Source: a virus
Strand: one strand, 5' to 3'
Length of the DNA: 56,465 bases
Virus record (IMG/VR): IMGVR_UViG_3300032093_012241
Location: 1 to 56,465 of that record
Below are positions 15,627 through 22,881 of this stretch, in pieces. The position numbers and the translations under genes are program-made. How positions within the stretch are numbered: position 1 is the stretch's first letter; each line of letters starts with the position of its first letter. The notes beneath the pieces are model-generated. The model was given only the letters and a program-made list of their open reading frames with translations, searched no databases and was not told the origin of the DNA.

Positions 15627-16602
15627 TATTTTTAGTGTAAGTTAGTCGTTTTATGCCGGAGTCCTCGGCTAACTTATCTTTAAGTTCTTCTACTGTTTGA
15701 TCCTCTACAACTATTTCTTCTTCTTGTTCAACAGCGTTTTCTTTTTCATCTTCAGCCGCTTGTACTATTTCAGGTTCCTCAATTACTTCAACTTCTTGCT
15801 CAATTTCAGGTTCCTCAATTACTTCAACTTCTTCAATAATTTCTGGTTCTTTAACCTCTTCAATTACTATTTCAGGTTCCTCAATTATTTCAACTTCTTG
15901 TGCAATTTCAGGTTCCTCAATTTTTGGTTTTTCTTCAACTACAATTTGTTCAGGTTCAGATATTGGCGTTTGAATTGATTTTGGAAATTTTATATCTTGT
16001 AACCTATTCAAATAGCTTTCAAGTTCATTTAGTTTTTCTTGCGATATATTTACAGTTTCTTCTTTTAATGTTTCTTTTTCAATTAAACCAGCTTTTTTTG
16101 ATATTTCATCAATATTAATCACCGGAGTTAAAGTTTTATTTTGATTAGAATACACGACAAGCATGTGTGCAAACGTCAATGATATTATGGGTAACAGCCC
16201 ACCGCTGAAAAGAGCCAATATCAACTTATGGGTTGATATGTCAGTTGATTCAATACCCATAGGTTCAAAAAGAGGTGAAGCCATTTCCATCCATAATTTG
16301 AATAGATCTGACGTTTCATTAATATATGAGAATGAGAAAAACAAATTTCCAACAAACTGAATGAACGTTACAAGAATAAAAGGAAAATAAATAAATCTGC
16401 CAAGTTTTACAGAAACTCCGGCAAGAGCCGATATAGCCGCAATCTCAACTGCCACGGACAAATAAACCGCCCAAACCATAGGATTTGATATTTCATAAAA
16501 TGATGTTACATGTGATATTGAAACAAACGCAACTAGCAATATAGGAATAACAAAAGCAGTTACAATTATACTTTTTAGATTTCTTTGGATCCAATTTTTC
16601 AT
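15619..16602 (-). CDS. Four-helix membrane protein with acidic EPEI repeat tail
   Basis: A 327-residue protein. The first 175 residues contain four hydrophobic helices: IIVTAFVIPILLVAFVSI, MVWAVYLSVAVEIAAISALA, IYFPFILVTFIQFVGNLFF and ILALFSGGLLPIISLTFAHM. The C-terminal 110 residues are almost all Glu, Pro, Ile and Val, built from repeats such as EEPEIVIEEVKEPEIIEEV. The repeat is visible in DNA at 15771-15927 with a 36-base period. The acidic tail should lie in the cytoplasm or periplasm as an extended spacer. Its position right before the amidase suggests a lysis or envelope role, but it is unlike small holins. Function unassigned. Confidence 0.6.
   Translation of the reverse strand: MKNWIQRNLKSIIVTAFVIPILLVAFVSISHVTSFYEISNPMVWAVYLSVAVEIAAISALAGVSVKLGRFIYFPFILVTFIQFVGNLFFSFSYINETSDLFKLWMEMASPLFEPMGIESTDISTHKLILALFSGGLLPIISLTFAHMLVVYSNQNKTLTPVINIDEISKKAGLIEKETLKEETVNISQEKLNELESYLNRLQDIKFPKSIQTPISEPEQIVVEEKPKIEEPEIAQEVEIIEEPEIVIEEVKEPEIIEEVEVIEEPEIEQEVEVIEEPEIVQAAEDEKENAVEQEEEIVVEDQTVEELKDKLAEDSGIKRLTYTKNNV
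15771..15927. repeat. 36-base tandem repeat encoding EPEI units
   Basis: Units starting CAGGTTCCTCAATT or close variants begin at 15771, 15807, 15843 (diverged), 15873 and 15909. Spacing is 36, 36, 30 and 36 bases, so one unit has lost 6 bases and the frame is kept throughout. Confidence 0.75.
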
Positions 16603-16874
16603 TTATCCATATTTTTATAATAGTTTACTGGAACTTTGTTTTTATCGGATAATTCCTCAATTTCCAAAGTTTTCCAATTTGGAGTTTCTTTAATTATTTT
16701 CACCATATCATTTGATTTAATGGTTGCAGAATCAATTTTATTGATTTTGTTATTAACAGTTTCAATTTCCTTTGAAAGGCCCTTTAAATCGGATGCGGTG
16801 CCGCATGACCTCAAGAAGGTGAAAAATGACAATACAAGAATTGCCAATGTGAAATATTTTTGATATTTTTCCAT
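16599..16874 (-). CDS. Small membrane-anchored coiled-coil protein, 91 aa
   Basis: A 91-residue protein with one N-terminal hydrophobic helix ending in Cys (FTLAILVLSFFTFLRSCG), then a helical region with coiled-coil periodicity (LKGLSKEIETVNNKINKIDS). The Cys after the helix resembles a lipoprotein site, although Arg-Ser before it is not ideal. The stop overlaps the ATG of the four-helix protein (ATGA). Single helix plus coiled coil beside an endolysin would fit a spanin; that is only an inference. A TATTTATA element lies 8 bases upstream. Confidence 0.55.
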   Translation of the reverse strand: MEKYQKYFTLAILVLSFFTFLRSCGTASDLKGLSKEIETVNNKINKIDSATIKSNDMVKIIKETPNWKTLEIEELSDKNKVPVNYYKNMDK

Positions 16875-16882
16875 AGTTTTTA

Positions 16883-16890
16883 TATAAATA
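16883..16890 (-). promoter_or_regulatory. TATTTATA element upstream of the lysis-region run
   Basis: Minus-strand TATTTATA, 8 bases before the ATG at 16874. It precedes the coupled genes 16599-16874, 15619-16602 and the amidase. Confidence 0.4.
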
Positions 16891-16902
16891 TTTTAAAATT
16901 TA

Positions 16903-17703
16903 TTAAATGTAGTCAAAAAGTTCAGAACTTTCGTTTCTCAATTTACGAAGCGCTTTTTCTTTTATCTGCCTTACCCTCTCTTTTGTAAGACTAAAGTCCT
17001 CACCGATATCCTCCAATGTTCTTGGTGTTCCCGAAAGACCAAAATAATCTTCAATAATCATTCGTTCCCTTTGATCCAAAACATTTAATGTTTCCATTAA
17101 TTTTTGTTTAAGGGTATCTTTGGTGTTGAAATATTCGTCAGGCATTGAAACATTATCGTTTGATATTACATCAATTAATGTGTCTCCATCTTCGTTAATT
17201 TCATCATTTAGATTAACCATAGAAGGTAAATTTGTGAATTTTTCAGGTAATTGTTTTCCTGAGGTTTCAATCTCCTTTTTTGCTCTATGAAGATCTTGAA
17301 CAACATTGACCGGAAGTCGTATCGTTCTTGCATTTTCATTTAATGATTGCAATATACATTGTCTTACCCACCACACGGCATAAGAAATAAAACGAAGGTT
17401 TTTTGACCAATCAAAATTATCAATTGCTTTGATTAGTCCCATATTTCCTTCAGCGATTAGATCAGGGAAATCCAATCCTTGATTTTGATATTGTTTTGCC
17501 ACGGTAATTACAAACCTTAAATTACCTTCGACAAGTTCTTTATTAATTTTTTTCCTTTCATCTGCAGATAAACTACCTGATGAAATTAACTTTGCCAATT
17601 CTTTTTCCCGGTCGGGGGTCATAACCTTAATTTTTCTCAAATCTTTAAGATAAGATTGAATTTCCTCTTGGTTGATCGGTTGTGATGTGTTTTTCTCCTT
17701 CAT
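16903..17703 (-). CDS. Sigma-70 family factor related to Bacteroidota RpoD
   Basis: A 266-residue sigma factor. Region 1.2 is around EEIQSYLKDLRKIKVMTPDR; region 2 is NLRFVITVAKQYQNQG (61-76), DLIAEGNMGLIKAIDNFD (81-98) and FISYAVWWVRQCILQSL (105-121), the core-binding and -10-melting part; region 4 is TLEDIGEDFSLTKERVRQIK (229-248), the -35 helix-turn-helix. It strongly resembles the short housekeeping RpoD of Bacteroidota. Between about 140 and 175, where host sigma has region 3, the sequence is shorter and diverged. By family it directs host RNA polymerase to promoters. It follows 17707-18204 by 3 bases and would be expressed from the promoter at 18222-18254. Confidence 0.93.
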   Translation of the reverse strand: MKEKNTSQPINQEEIQSYLKDLRKIKVMTPDREKELAKLISSGSLSADERKKINKELVEGNLRFVITVAKQYQNQGLDFPDLIAEGNMGLIKAIDNFDWSKNLRFISYAVWWVRQCILQSLNENARTIRLPVNVVQDLHRAKKEIETSGKQLPEKFTNLPSMVNLNDEINEDGDTLIDVISNDNVSMPDEYFNTKDTLKQKLMETLNVLDQRERMIIEDYFGLSGTPRTLEDIGEDFSLTKERVRQIKEKALRKLRNESSELFDYI

Positions 17704-17706
17704 ATG

Positions 17707-18204
17707 TTAGTTTGAGTATTTTTTCAAAATTGATTTTTCTTGTTCGCTCAATGAACTTACACCTTTTTCGTTTATTTTATCCAAAATATCGTCCAAAGAT
17801 AGATCTTTTATTTGGTTTTCACCATTTATTTTTTGTTTTTTCAGATCTTGTTTTGGGGATAGTTGGCTTATGATTGCTTCATCCTCTATATCATAATTAT
17901 CATCATTTTGATTTTCAGACATACCAAATATGTATTTGTGCAAATCCATAGGTAATGAAGTATAAACATTTTCTGTGAATGGGACAAGTAAATAAAGTGA
18001 TGTGACATCAATAAAAAGGTCATTTATAAATAAATCAACATCATCTTGTTCATCTGAACATTGAAATTTGATTATCAGTAGTTGATCACCGTAACTATAT
18101 TTGACATCTTCTTTTTCAGATATTATTGATACTGACTCTGCTAAATTTCTAACAAGATTTGATTTTCCTGTAAATTTTCCAAATGCGACCAAAAGATATT
18201 TCAT
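17707..18204 (-). CDS. Hypothetical protein with C-terminal LxEQEKxIL motif, 165 aa
   Basis: A 165-residue acidic protein. The N-terminus MKYLLVAFGKFTGKSNLV looks like a nucleotide-binding start (GKFTGKSN) but lacks a full P-loop. The C-terminus reads LDDILDKINEKGVSSLSEQE then KSILKKYS, which matches a short C-terminal motif I know from Bacteroidota rhomboid-type and other proteins. It is the first gene of the sigma-factor transcript, 3 bases upstream of it, and has the best Bacteroidota-type promoter in the window. A regulatory partner for the sigma factor is possible but unproven. Confidence 0.6.
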   Translation of the reverse strand: MKYLLVAFGKFTGKSNLVRNLAESVSIISEKEDVKYSYGDQLLIIKFQCSDEQDDVDLFINDLFIDVTSLYLLVPFTENVYTSLPMDLHKYIFGMSENQNDDNYDIEDEAIISQLSPKQDLKKQKINGENQIKDLSLDDILDKINEKGVSSLSEQEKSILKKYSN

Positions 18205-18221
18205 AGTGTTTGATTATTTTA

Positions 18222-18254
18222 CAAAGGTAAGGATATTTATTGGATAAACACAAA
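18222..18254 (-). promoter_or_regulatory. Bacteroidota-type promoter for the sigma-factor operon
   Basis: On the minus strand TTTG (18254-18251), 21 bases, then TACCTTTG (18229-18222), matching the -33 TTTG and -7 TAnnTTTG elements of Bacteroidota housekeeping promoters. The ATG at 18204 follows after 17 bases. It overlaps the TATTTATT element that faces the opposite way, so the two may exclude each other. Confidence 0.6.
18234..18241 (+). promoter_or_regulatory. TATTTATT element upstream of 18261-18890
   Basis: Plus-strand TATTTATT, 19 bases before the ATG at 18261, inside the divergent minus-strand promoter. Confidence 0.4.
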
Positions 18255-18260
18255 TATTTT

Positions 18261-18890
18261 ATGAGAAAAATAGTTAAATTAACAAGAGAAGAATTAGTTG
18301 AACAGATTAGAAAATCTATCACTAAAAATTTAAACGAACATGATTATTCTTCTGACATTGAGAGATCCACTCAACCGAGAGAATTTCAAGTAAAAGACAT
18401 TTTCGGTAAAAAATATTCAAGGTATATACCAAATGATGTTATTCGTTATATGAGAAAAAACCCTTATTTGATATTTCAAAGGTTGTATGACATATACGGT
18501 GAAGAATCTTTCTCTTATTTAGAAAAGGCTAAAAGTCAAAAAGGTGGATCTTCCTCTTCAATTGATGAACCAATGATGGAGCAAGTTGATGATGAATTAG
18601 AAACAAATCCAATGATGGATAAATTAAAAGAGGTTGTTGAAAATGACGGTGAATTTGATGATTCAGACATTGAAGAAATTTTTAGTTTTACGGGACCCAA
18701 AAGATCGTTTAGAGGTTCAATATATATAGATGGTATTGTTCCTGAATCAGAGGATAAGGAATTTGATAGAAAAGTTGCGATGAAGGTAATGGAATTTTTT
18801 GCTAAAAGAACTCAAGCCGATCAATACGTTGGTGGTGTTGGTTTTAAACAAAGAAGTTTAACAAAACCTTTTGATACTGAAGATTTTTAA
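18261..18890 (+). CDS. Hypothetical protein with LTREEL start peptide, 209 aa
   Basis: I take ATG 18261 rather than the in-frame TTG 18240. The product starts MRKIVKLTREELVEQIRKS, close to the internal motif of the EF-hand protein (VKLTENEMIDLIEKIVKE) and to start peptides of other genes here. The middle is basic with FGKKYSRYIPNDVIRYMRKN, then a Gln/Ser/acidic linker, then a globular C-terminal domain (FRGSIYIDGIVPESEDKEFD; AMKVMEFFAKRTQADQYVGG). A virion internal protein is possible by the start-peptide likeness. The gene ends in a bidirectional terminator. Confidence 0.6.
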   Translation: MRKIVKLTREELVEQIRKSITKNLNEHDYSSDIERSTQPREFQVKDIFGKKYSRYIPNDVIRYMRKNPYLIFQRLYDIYGEESFSYLEKAKSQKGGSSSSIDEPMMEQVDDELETNPMMDKLKEVVENDGEFDDSDIEEIFSFTGPKRSFRGSIYIDGIVPESEDKEFDRKVAMKVMEFFAKRTQADQYVGGVGFKQRSLTKPFDTEDF

Positions 18891-18895
18891 AAAAT

Positions 18896-18922
18896 AAACC
18901 CCACCTTAGGATGGGGTTTTTT
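18896..18922. terminator. Bidirectional rho-independent terminator
   Basis: Stem AAACCCCA (18896-18903) and TGGGGTTT (18912-18919) with an 8-base loop and a T run on the plus side; the A run before it gives a T run on the minus side as well. It lies between the converging stops at 18890 and 18926. Confidence 0.85.
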
Positions 18923-18925
18923 GTT

Positions 18926-19348
18926 TTATTTAAATTCGTAATCGTAAGTTAATCCATCAGCACAAACTATATTTTTATTTAATATATCCCATATATCTGG
19001 TGTGGGATTAGGACCTGCTAATCTTTTTTTACACTCTTCTATATTGTCCTCCATTAAATCAACACCATAAGTTGTTGATAATGCCTCCTCTAAAGAACAA
19101 TCACTTTTTTCCATTTTTCTGATAACAATTTCACCTAAAAATTCACCATCACCACAACTATTATCTATAAATGTTTTAGTTGGGTCTGAGAAAAGTTGGG
19201 GATTTTCTTCTTCTAATTTATCCAACATTTCAGTTACTAAAAAGGGTGGGGTGAAAACTTCAGCCGTTTGTTTTATTCTGAGTTTGTCTCTATCAACACC
19301 TGACATGTAAATTCTGTTTCTTATGTGGTCTTTATAATTGTTCAACAT
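18926..19348 (-). CDS. Truncated methyltransferase-fold protein lacking the catalytic motif
   Basis: A 140-residue protein with the same opening as its neighbour 19332-20552 (QTAEVFTPPFLVTEMLDKL versus GEVFTPIGLVRMILDKI). It has a SAM-binding motif DNSCGDG (62-68), a second SAM-loop region YGVDLMEDNIEECKKRL and the stretch NIVCADGLTYDYEFK, where it stops. The NPPY/NPPF catalytic motif, normally just after this point, is absent. It may be a non-catalytic partner, a SAM sensor or a degraded copy. It overlaps its neighbour by 17 bases and ends in the terminator region. No full catalytic activity should be expected. Confidence 0.75.
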   Translation of the reverse strand: MLNNYKDHIRNRIYMSGVDRDKLRIKQTAEVFTPPFLVTEMLDKLEEENPQLFSDPTKTFIDNSCGDGEFLGEIVIRKMEKSDCSLEEALSTTYGVDLMEDNIEECKKRLAGPNPTPDIWDILNKNIVCADGLTYDYEFK

Positions 19349-20552
19349 TCTGATTAAAGTTCGGCTCGATTATGTTCCCTTCTTCATCGAGGAACTCTTT
19401 CCAAAAATTTTTACGAAATGTTGCCAATATTTTTCTGTTAAATCTATCCCCATTACTCATATAACAATATGTAATTAAATTCAAAAAAACATCACTTTCC
19501 ATAACTCGTTTTATTTCAGTTAAATTTTTTACATCATCAACTATGGCATAAGCGTATTGTGTTAATCCATATTTACCATTTTCATCAACAATTGGTGGTG
19601 ATGCCATACCATTAGACCAAATAACTTTTGGTATTCCAAAATGTCCTTTGTCTTTAGTATTACTATAAATAAGATTTATTATTTCACCTTTAATAATACT
19701 ATAAACACAAGGATAGATATGATTTTCTGTTTTTATTTTAGACATATATTTTCTTTGATGATGGTAAGAACTATTTGATAAGATTTGAACTCTTTCTTGA
19801 TTATCATTAGCAATTAAAGATGATATTGTACTAAAATTACCATTTGGGATGAATTGTAAATTTTTTATGTTAATTTTATCAATTTTACCATCAAATCCTT
19901 TTATGGTTGTTTTTAACAAATTATCCGATTCAATATTTTTGATAACATACCAATCAAAGGATGTTGTAGCATTAAAAATTTTCATTCCATCTTTTTCGTC
20001 ATGTATTTCAATATATTTAACTTGTTTGGATTTAATGAGTTCTTGTGTATTTTTAAATTCACCACTAACATTTCTCCAACCACTTGGGTGAATTAAACTT
20101 ACATAACCGCCATCTTTACAAATTTCAAATGATTTTTGGACAAATTTAGGCCACAAATTTTCAGCATTTGCCGCACCTGTTTCTTTTTGATACGGAGGAT
20201 TTCCCAATACTACATCAAATTTCATTTTAAATAATTCTTTCAAACTGTCTTTGTGAAAGACATTTTTATACCCCCTTCGTTTCAAATAATTAACATATTT
20301 TACACGAATATCATAACCGAAGACACGGGATTTTGCATCTTCCTCACTATAACCATAAATATCTACTAAACGTCTAACAATTTCAATTAAAAAAACTCCT
20401 TTACCCATACATGGGTCAATGAATATACTATTAGGATTAGTCCACACTTCATTTGGAATCTTATCAAGAATCATTCTAACCAATCCAATAGGTGTGAAAA
20501 CTTCCCCCTTAGACGGATTTGCTTTCCAATTCAAATATAGAGTATTTTTCAT
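19332..20552 (-). CDS. N6-adenine DNA methyltransferase (NPPY type)
   Basis: A 406-residue enzyme. Residues 16-31 read GEVFTPIGLVRMILDK, the SAM motif is DPCMGKG (46-52), and the catalytic motif is NPPY at 118-121 (FDVVLGNPPYQ). The C-terminal 230 residues would hold the target-recognition part. This architecture is that of gamma-type N6-adenine methyltransferases such as those in type II fused or type I systems. It starts 1 base after the stop of the helicase C-terminal gene, so it is in one transcript with the GIY-YIG/helicase pair. A restriction-modification-like unit is the simplest inference. The C-terminal half is unusually basic and shows no second catalytic motif. Confidence 0.88.
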   Translation of the reverse strand: MKNTLYLNWKANPSKGEVFTPIGLVRMILDKIPNEVWTNPNSIFIDPCMGKGVFLIEIVRRLVDIYGYSEEDAKSRVFGYDIRVKYVNYLKRRGYKNVFHKDSLKELFKMKFDVVLGNPPYQKETGAANAENLWPKFVQKSFEICKDGGYVSLIHPSGWRNVSGEFKNTQELIKSKQVKYIEIHDEKDGMKIFNATTSFDWYVIKNIESDNLLKTTIKGFDGKIDKINIKNLQFIPNGNFSTISSLIANDNQERVQILSNSSYHHQRKYMSKIKTENHIYPCVYSIIKGEIINLIYSNTKDKGHFGIPKVIWSNGMASPPIVDENGKYGLTQYAYAIVDDVKNLTEIKRVMESDVFLNLITYCYMSNGDRFNRKILATFRKNFWKEFLDEEGNIIEPNFNQNVEQL

Positions 20553-20553
20553 A

Positions 20554-21861
20554 TCACGAATATAAACTATTTTCTTGTTTATTGTAGGAAGTAATAATTG
20601 TGTTTAATAATTTATGAGAAACCCCACCCATCAAAATAATTTTTTTGACAGTTTTACAATCAACGCCGACCTCAAAAACAACCTCTTCTGAATATCCTTT
20701 TGATTCTATCATATCCAAAGTTTTGATTATATCATTTGATTCACAATTATTGATTTCAGAAATCTCAACAATATTTTCAACAATATTTTTTAAAAATTCT
20801 TTCAGTTTAAATCTAATATCTTCAACTTTTTTTTCTGATTTTTTATCTTCTTTGATTTTTTCAAAACTATCACTACGTATTATCGTATTAGAATCAATAC
20901 CAAATAATTTTTCTTTTTCTGTTTTAGATATTTCAATACCAAGTAACTCCTTAACCAAACCAGTATCGTTTATTATATTATCTACTTTAGATGATTCGGC
21001 GCCAATCTTAATCAAAGATGAAGAGTTAATTAATTTTTCAGCATATTCGTCTTTTTCTAATTCTATTTCTCCATGTGGCCCGTTTGTAAATAACTGTACT
21101 GAACGTAGTACACGATAAATACCGTCGTTTAAGTCATCAACTTCTACTTTTTCTGATTCATAAATAATATATTCATCAATAGGGTTATTATCTTCACGAT
21201 TTGGGTCTAATGATAAAGAAATAATATTACCAAAAATTTTTGGTTGTCCATCTAAAGTATTACCTGGTGTAAAACCTCGAGATATTTTTTGAATAGTTGT
21301 AAAATAGGAACCTCGGTCATACATGAGCATCACTGTATCAATTTCAGGTGCAGAAAGACTACGTGAACCCATTTCTTTACTAACAATAACAACTCTTTTA
21401 TTTTCTCTTTTTGCTCTTTTGATAAGACTTTTAACCTCGATTTCTACCTCACGGTTTGAGGTTTCATCACTATTAACTAATTTTACTAAATAACCGTTTC
21501 CTAATACTTGTTGGATTAACTCTACTAATTTTTTTTGTTGGATCTTGTCTTTTGTGTTTGCAAAAATTTGAGTTACAAGTCTTGGAGCAATTGTCATATC
21601 CAAATCTAAAAGACCGACCATTTCACCACTATAGAGTCCGAATAATGATTGAATTAATGTGGTTAGTACTCCTCTTGATTTATCAACATCCATTAATAAT
21701 TTGGTCCAATCGGTGCGGTATTCTTTTGGCACTGTGTTGAATCTTGAAACCGCTTTGTCAAGAGAAAGTCTCATAAAACGAGGAATTACAATATCCTCTA
21801 CAGATTTTTTACTTTGTTCTAAAGTGTATTTTTGTTTTAATCTATTTAAAATAGTTACCAT
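20554..21861 (-). CDS. C-terminal half of a split superfamily 2 helicase
   Basis: A 435-residue protein that holds only the second RecA-like domain. Motif IV is near VTQIFANTKDKIQQKKLVEL, motif V is RVVIVSKEMGSRSLSAPEID, and motif VI is QKISRGFTPG. No P-loop or DEAH box is present, so it cannot act alone as a helicase. Motifs I to III are in the gene just upstream, 21882-22823. The reading frame is -1 relative to that gene, with 20 bases between them and nine T before the ATG. The rest of the C-terminus is acidic and ends near ELLGIEISKTEKEKLFGI and a further 90 helical residues. It stops 1 base before the methyltransferase start. Confidence 0.82.
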   Translation of the reverse strand: MVTILNRLKQKYTLEQSKKSVEDIVIPRFMRLSLDKAVSRFNTVPKEYRTDWTKLLMDVDKSRGVLTTLIQSLFGLYSGEMVGLLDLDMTIAPRLVTQIFANTKDKIQQKKLVELIQQVLGNGYLVKLVNSDETSNREVEIEVKSLIKRAKRENKRVVIVSKEMGSRSLSAPEIDTVMLMYDRGSYFTTIQKISRGFTPGNTLDGQPKIFGNIISLSLDPNREDNNPIDEYIIYESEKVEVDDLNDGIYRVLRSVQLFTNGPHGEIELEKDEYAEKLINSSSLIKIGAESSKVDNIINDTGLVKELLGIEISKTEKEKLFGIDSNTIIRSDSFEKIKEDKKSEKKVEDIRFKLKEFLKNIVENIVEISEINNCESNDIIKTLDMIESKGYSEEVVFEVGVDCKTVKKIILMGGVSHKLLNTIITSYNKQENSLYS

Positions 21862-21881
21862 AAAAAAAAATTTGTTCTGAT

Positions 21882-22823
21882 TTAAATTAAATGATTTTGT
21901 ATTGGATGTTCACCATTTTTTACCATAAGCATATCGGTATATGACCAACGAATAATATTATCATCAATATGGTTTAAAGGTGATACTACTTTATCAATTG
22001 CGGTTCCTGTCATATAAACATTCAATCCGCATCCTAAAAAATTGATAAGGTCTTGGCTATTTTTTCGATGACAACCGAAATCAGACTCATCAATGAATGA
22101 TACCTTATCTTGTTTTGGTAAATCACTAATTGATTTGTATTTGGTCATAAACTCAGAGGAATGGAGTGAAATGGGTAATATAATCATTTTTTTTCCATAA
22201 TACTGTTTTATAACATCTTCTATGGGTTCATTCTCGCGAACAAAAATCATTTCTTTATAGAATGAATCATAAGTATAGAATTCTTTTTGGAAACTACTTA
22301 GAGCTGTTAAAACGTAAGCCGGTATTAAACATATTTTATATCCATAATCAATGAATAATGTTTTCATTAGGTCTAAAGACCATAAGGTTTTACCAAAACG
22401 TGGTGCCAACTCCAATGCAAACTCTTTAATTTCTTTAGTGTTTGATTCTAACTTTTCCTCGAAAACCATTTTTACGTAATCTTGATAAAATCTAGGATTG
22501 TAGGTTTTTGGTTCAGGGTTATCTCCCTCTGATATAATTTCTAGAAGTGCCGCAACTGCTTCTTCATCAGATTTGAAACCACCGAACCACTCTCTACCCC
22601 CTCCAGTAATTTCATGGACCCTATAATATCCTCTTTCCTCAAGTCCATTATGTACGTAATGGTCTGGAAATTTCGATTCTTTTTCAAAAATAAGTTGTAA
22701 CTTCTCTGAATTGCCAGTTTGTTGACCCCTAACCCTTTTTTCTGATTCCTTTAAAGTTTCACCGAACTTGTATAAACCTTTTTCTCGGTCAGATTCTGTG
22801 GTAAAGACATAATTTTTATTCAT
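21882..22823 (-). CDS. GIY-YIG-like (T5orf172-type) domain fused to the N-terminal half of an SF2 helicase
   Basis: A 313-residue protein. Residues 1-95 resemble the T5orf172 type of GIY-YIG nuclease: YVF near residue 5, GLYKFGETL (16-24), R30 in SEKRVRGQQTG, and REWF (77-80) with its conserved Glu. Residues 105-313 are the first RecA-like helicase domain: P-loop APRFGKTL (140-147), DEAH-like IDESDFG (244-250) and motif III MTGTA (271-275). The second domain is in the next gene. Family knowledge: GIY-YIG domains cut one strand of DNA near a target or junction, and SF2 helicases translocate on DNA. The pair plus a methyltransferase suggests a restriction-like or anti-DNA function. The nuclease assignment is moderate because the first GIY motif is weak. 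Confidence 0.68.
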   Translation of the reverse strand: MNKNYVFTTESDREKGLYKFGETLKESEKRVRGQQTGNSEKLQLIFEKESKFPDHYVHNGLEERGYYRVHEITGGGREWFGGFKSDEEAVAALLEIISEGDNPEPKTYNPRFYQDYVKMVFEEKLESNTKEIKEFALELAPRFGKTLWSLDLMKTLFIDYGYKICLIPAYVLTALSSFQKEFYTYDSFYKEMIFVRENEPIEDVIKQYYGKKMIILPISLHSSEFMTKYKSISDLPKQDKVSFIDESDFGCHRKNSQDLINFLGCGLNVYMTGTAIDKVVSPLNHIDDNIIRWSYTDMLMVKNGEHPIQNHLI

Positions 22824-22881
22824 AGATTTATTTAAGTTGTAAAACTTGTTGGGTTTTGTTTTAAAACAAATATATAAAATA

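Noticed and set aside
15697-16118. Phe/Tyr/Asn- and Gln/Leu-rich plus-strand frames opposite the EPEI repeat
   Set aside because: They are the antisense of the acidic tandem repeat; composition is a by-product of the repeat, not a protein.
10656-18204. Possible tRNA genes in the small-gene region
   Set aside because: No cloverleaf-like arms or T-loop GTTCRANYC were found in the short gaps, which are all AT-rich and under 100 bases.
20645-21118. 157-codon plus-strand frame opposite the helicase C-terminal gene
   Set aside because: Ser/Ile/Phe-rich shadow frame with no family features; the minus strand carries clear helicase motifs and tight gene spacing.
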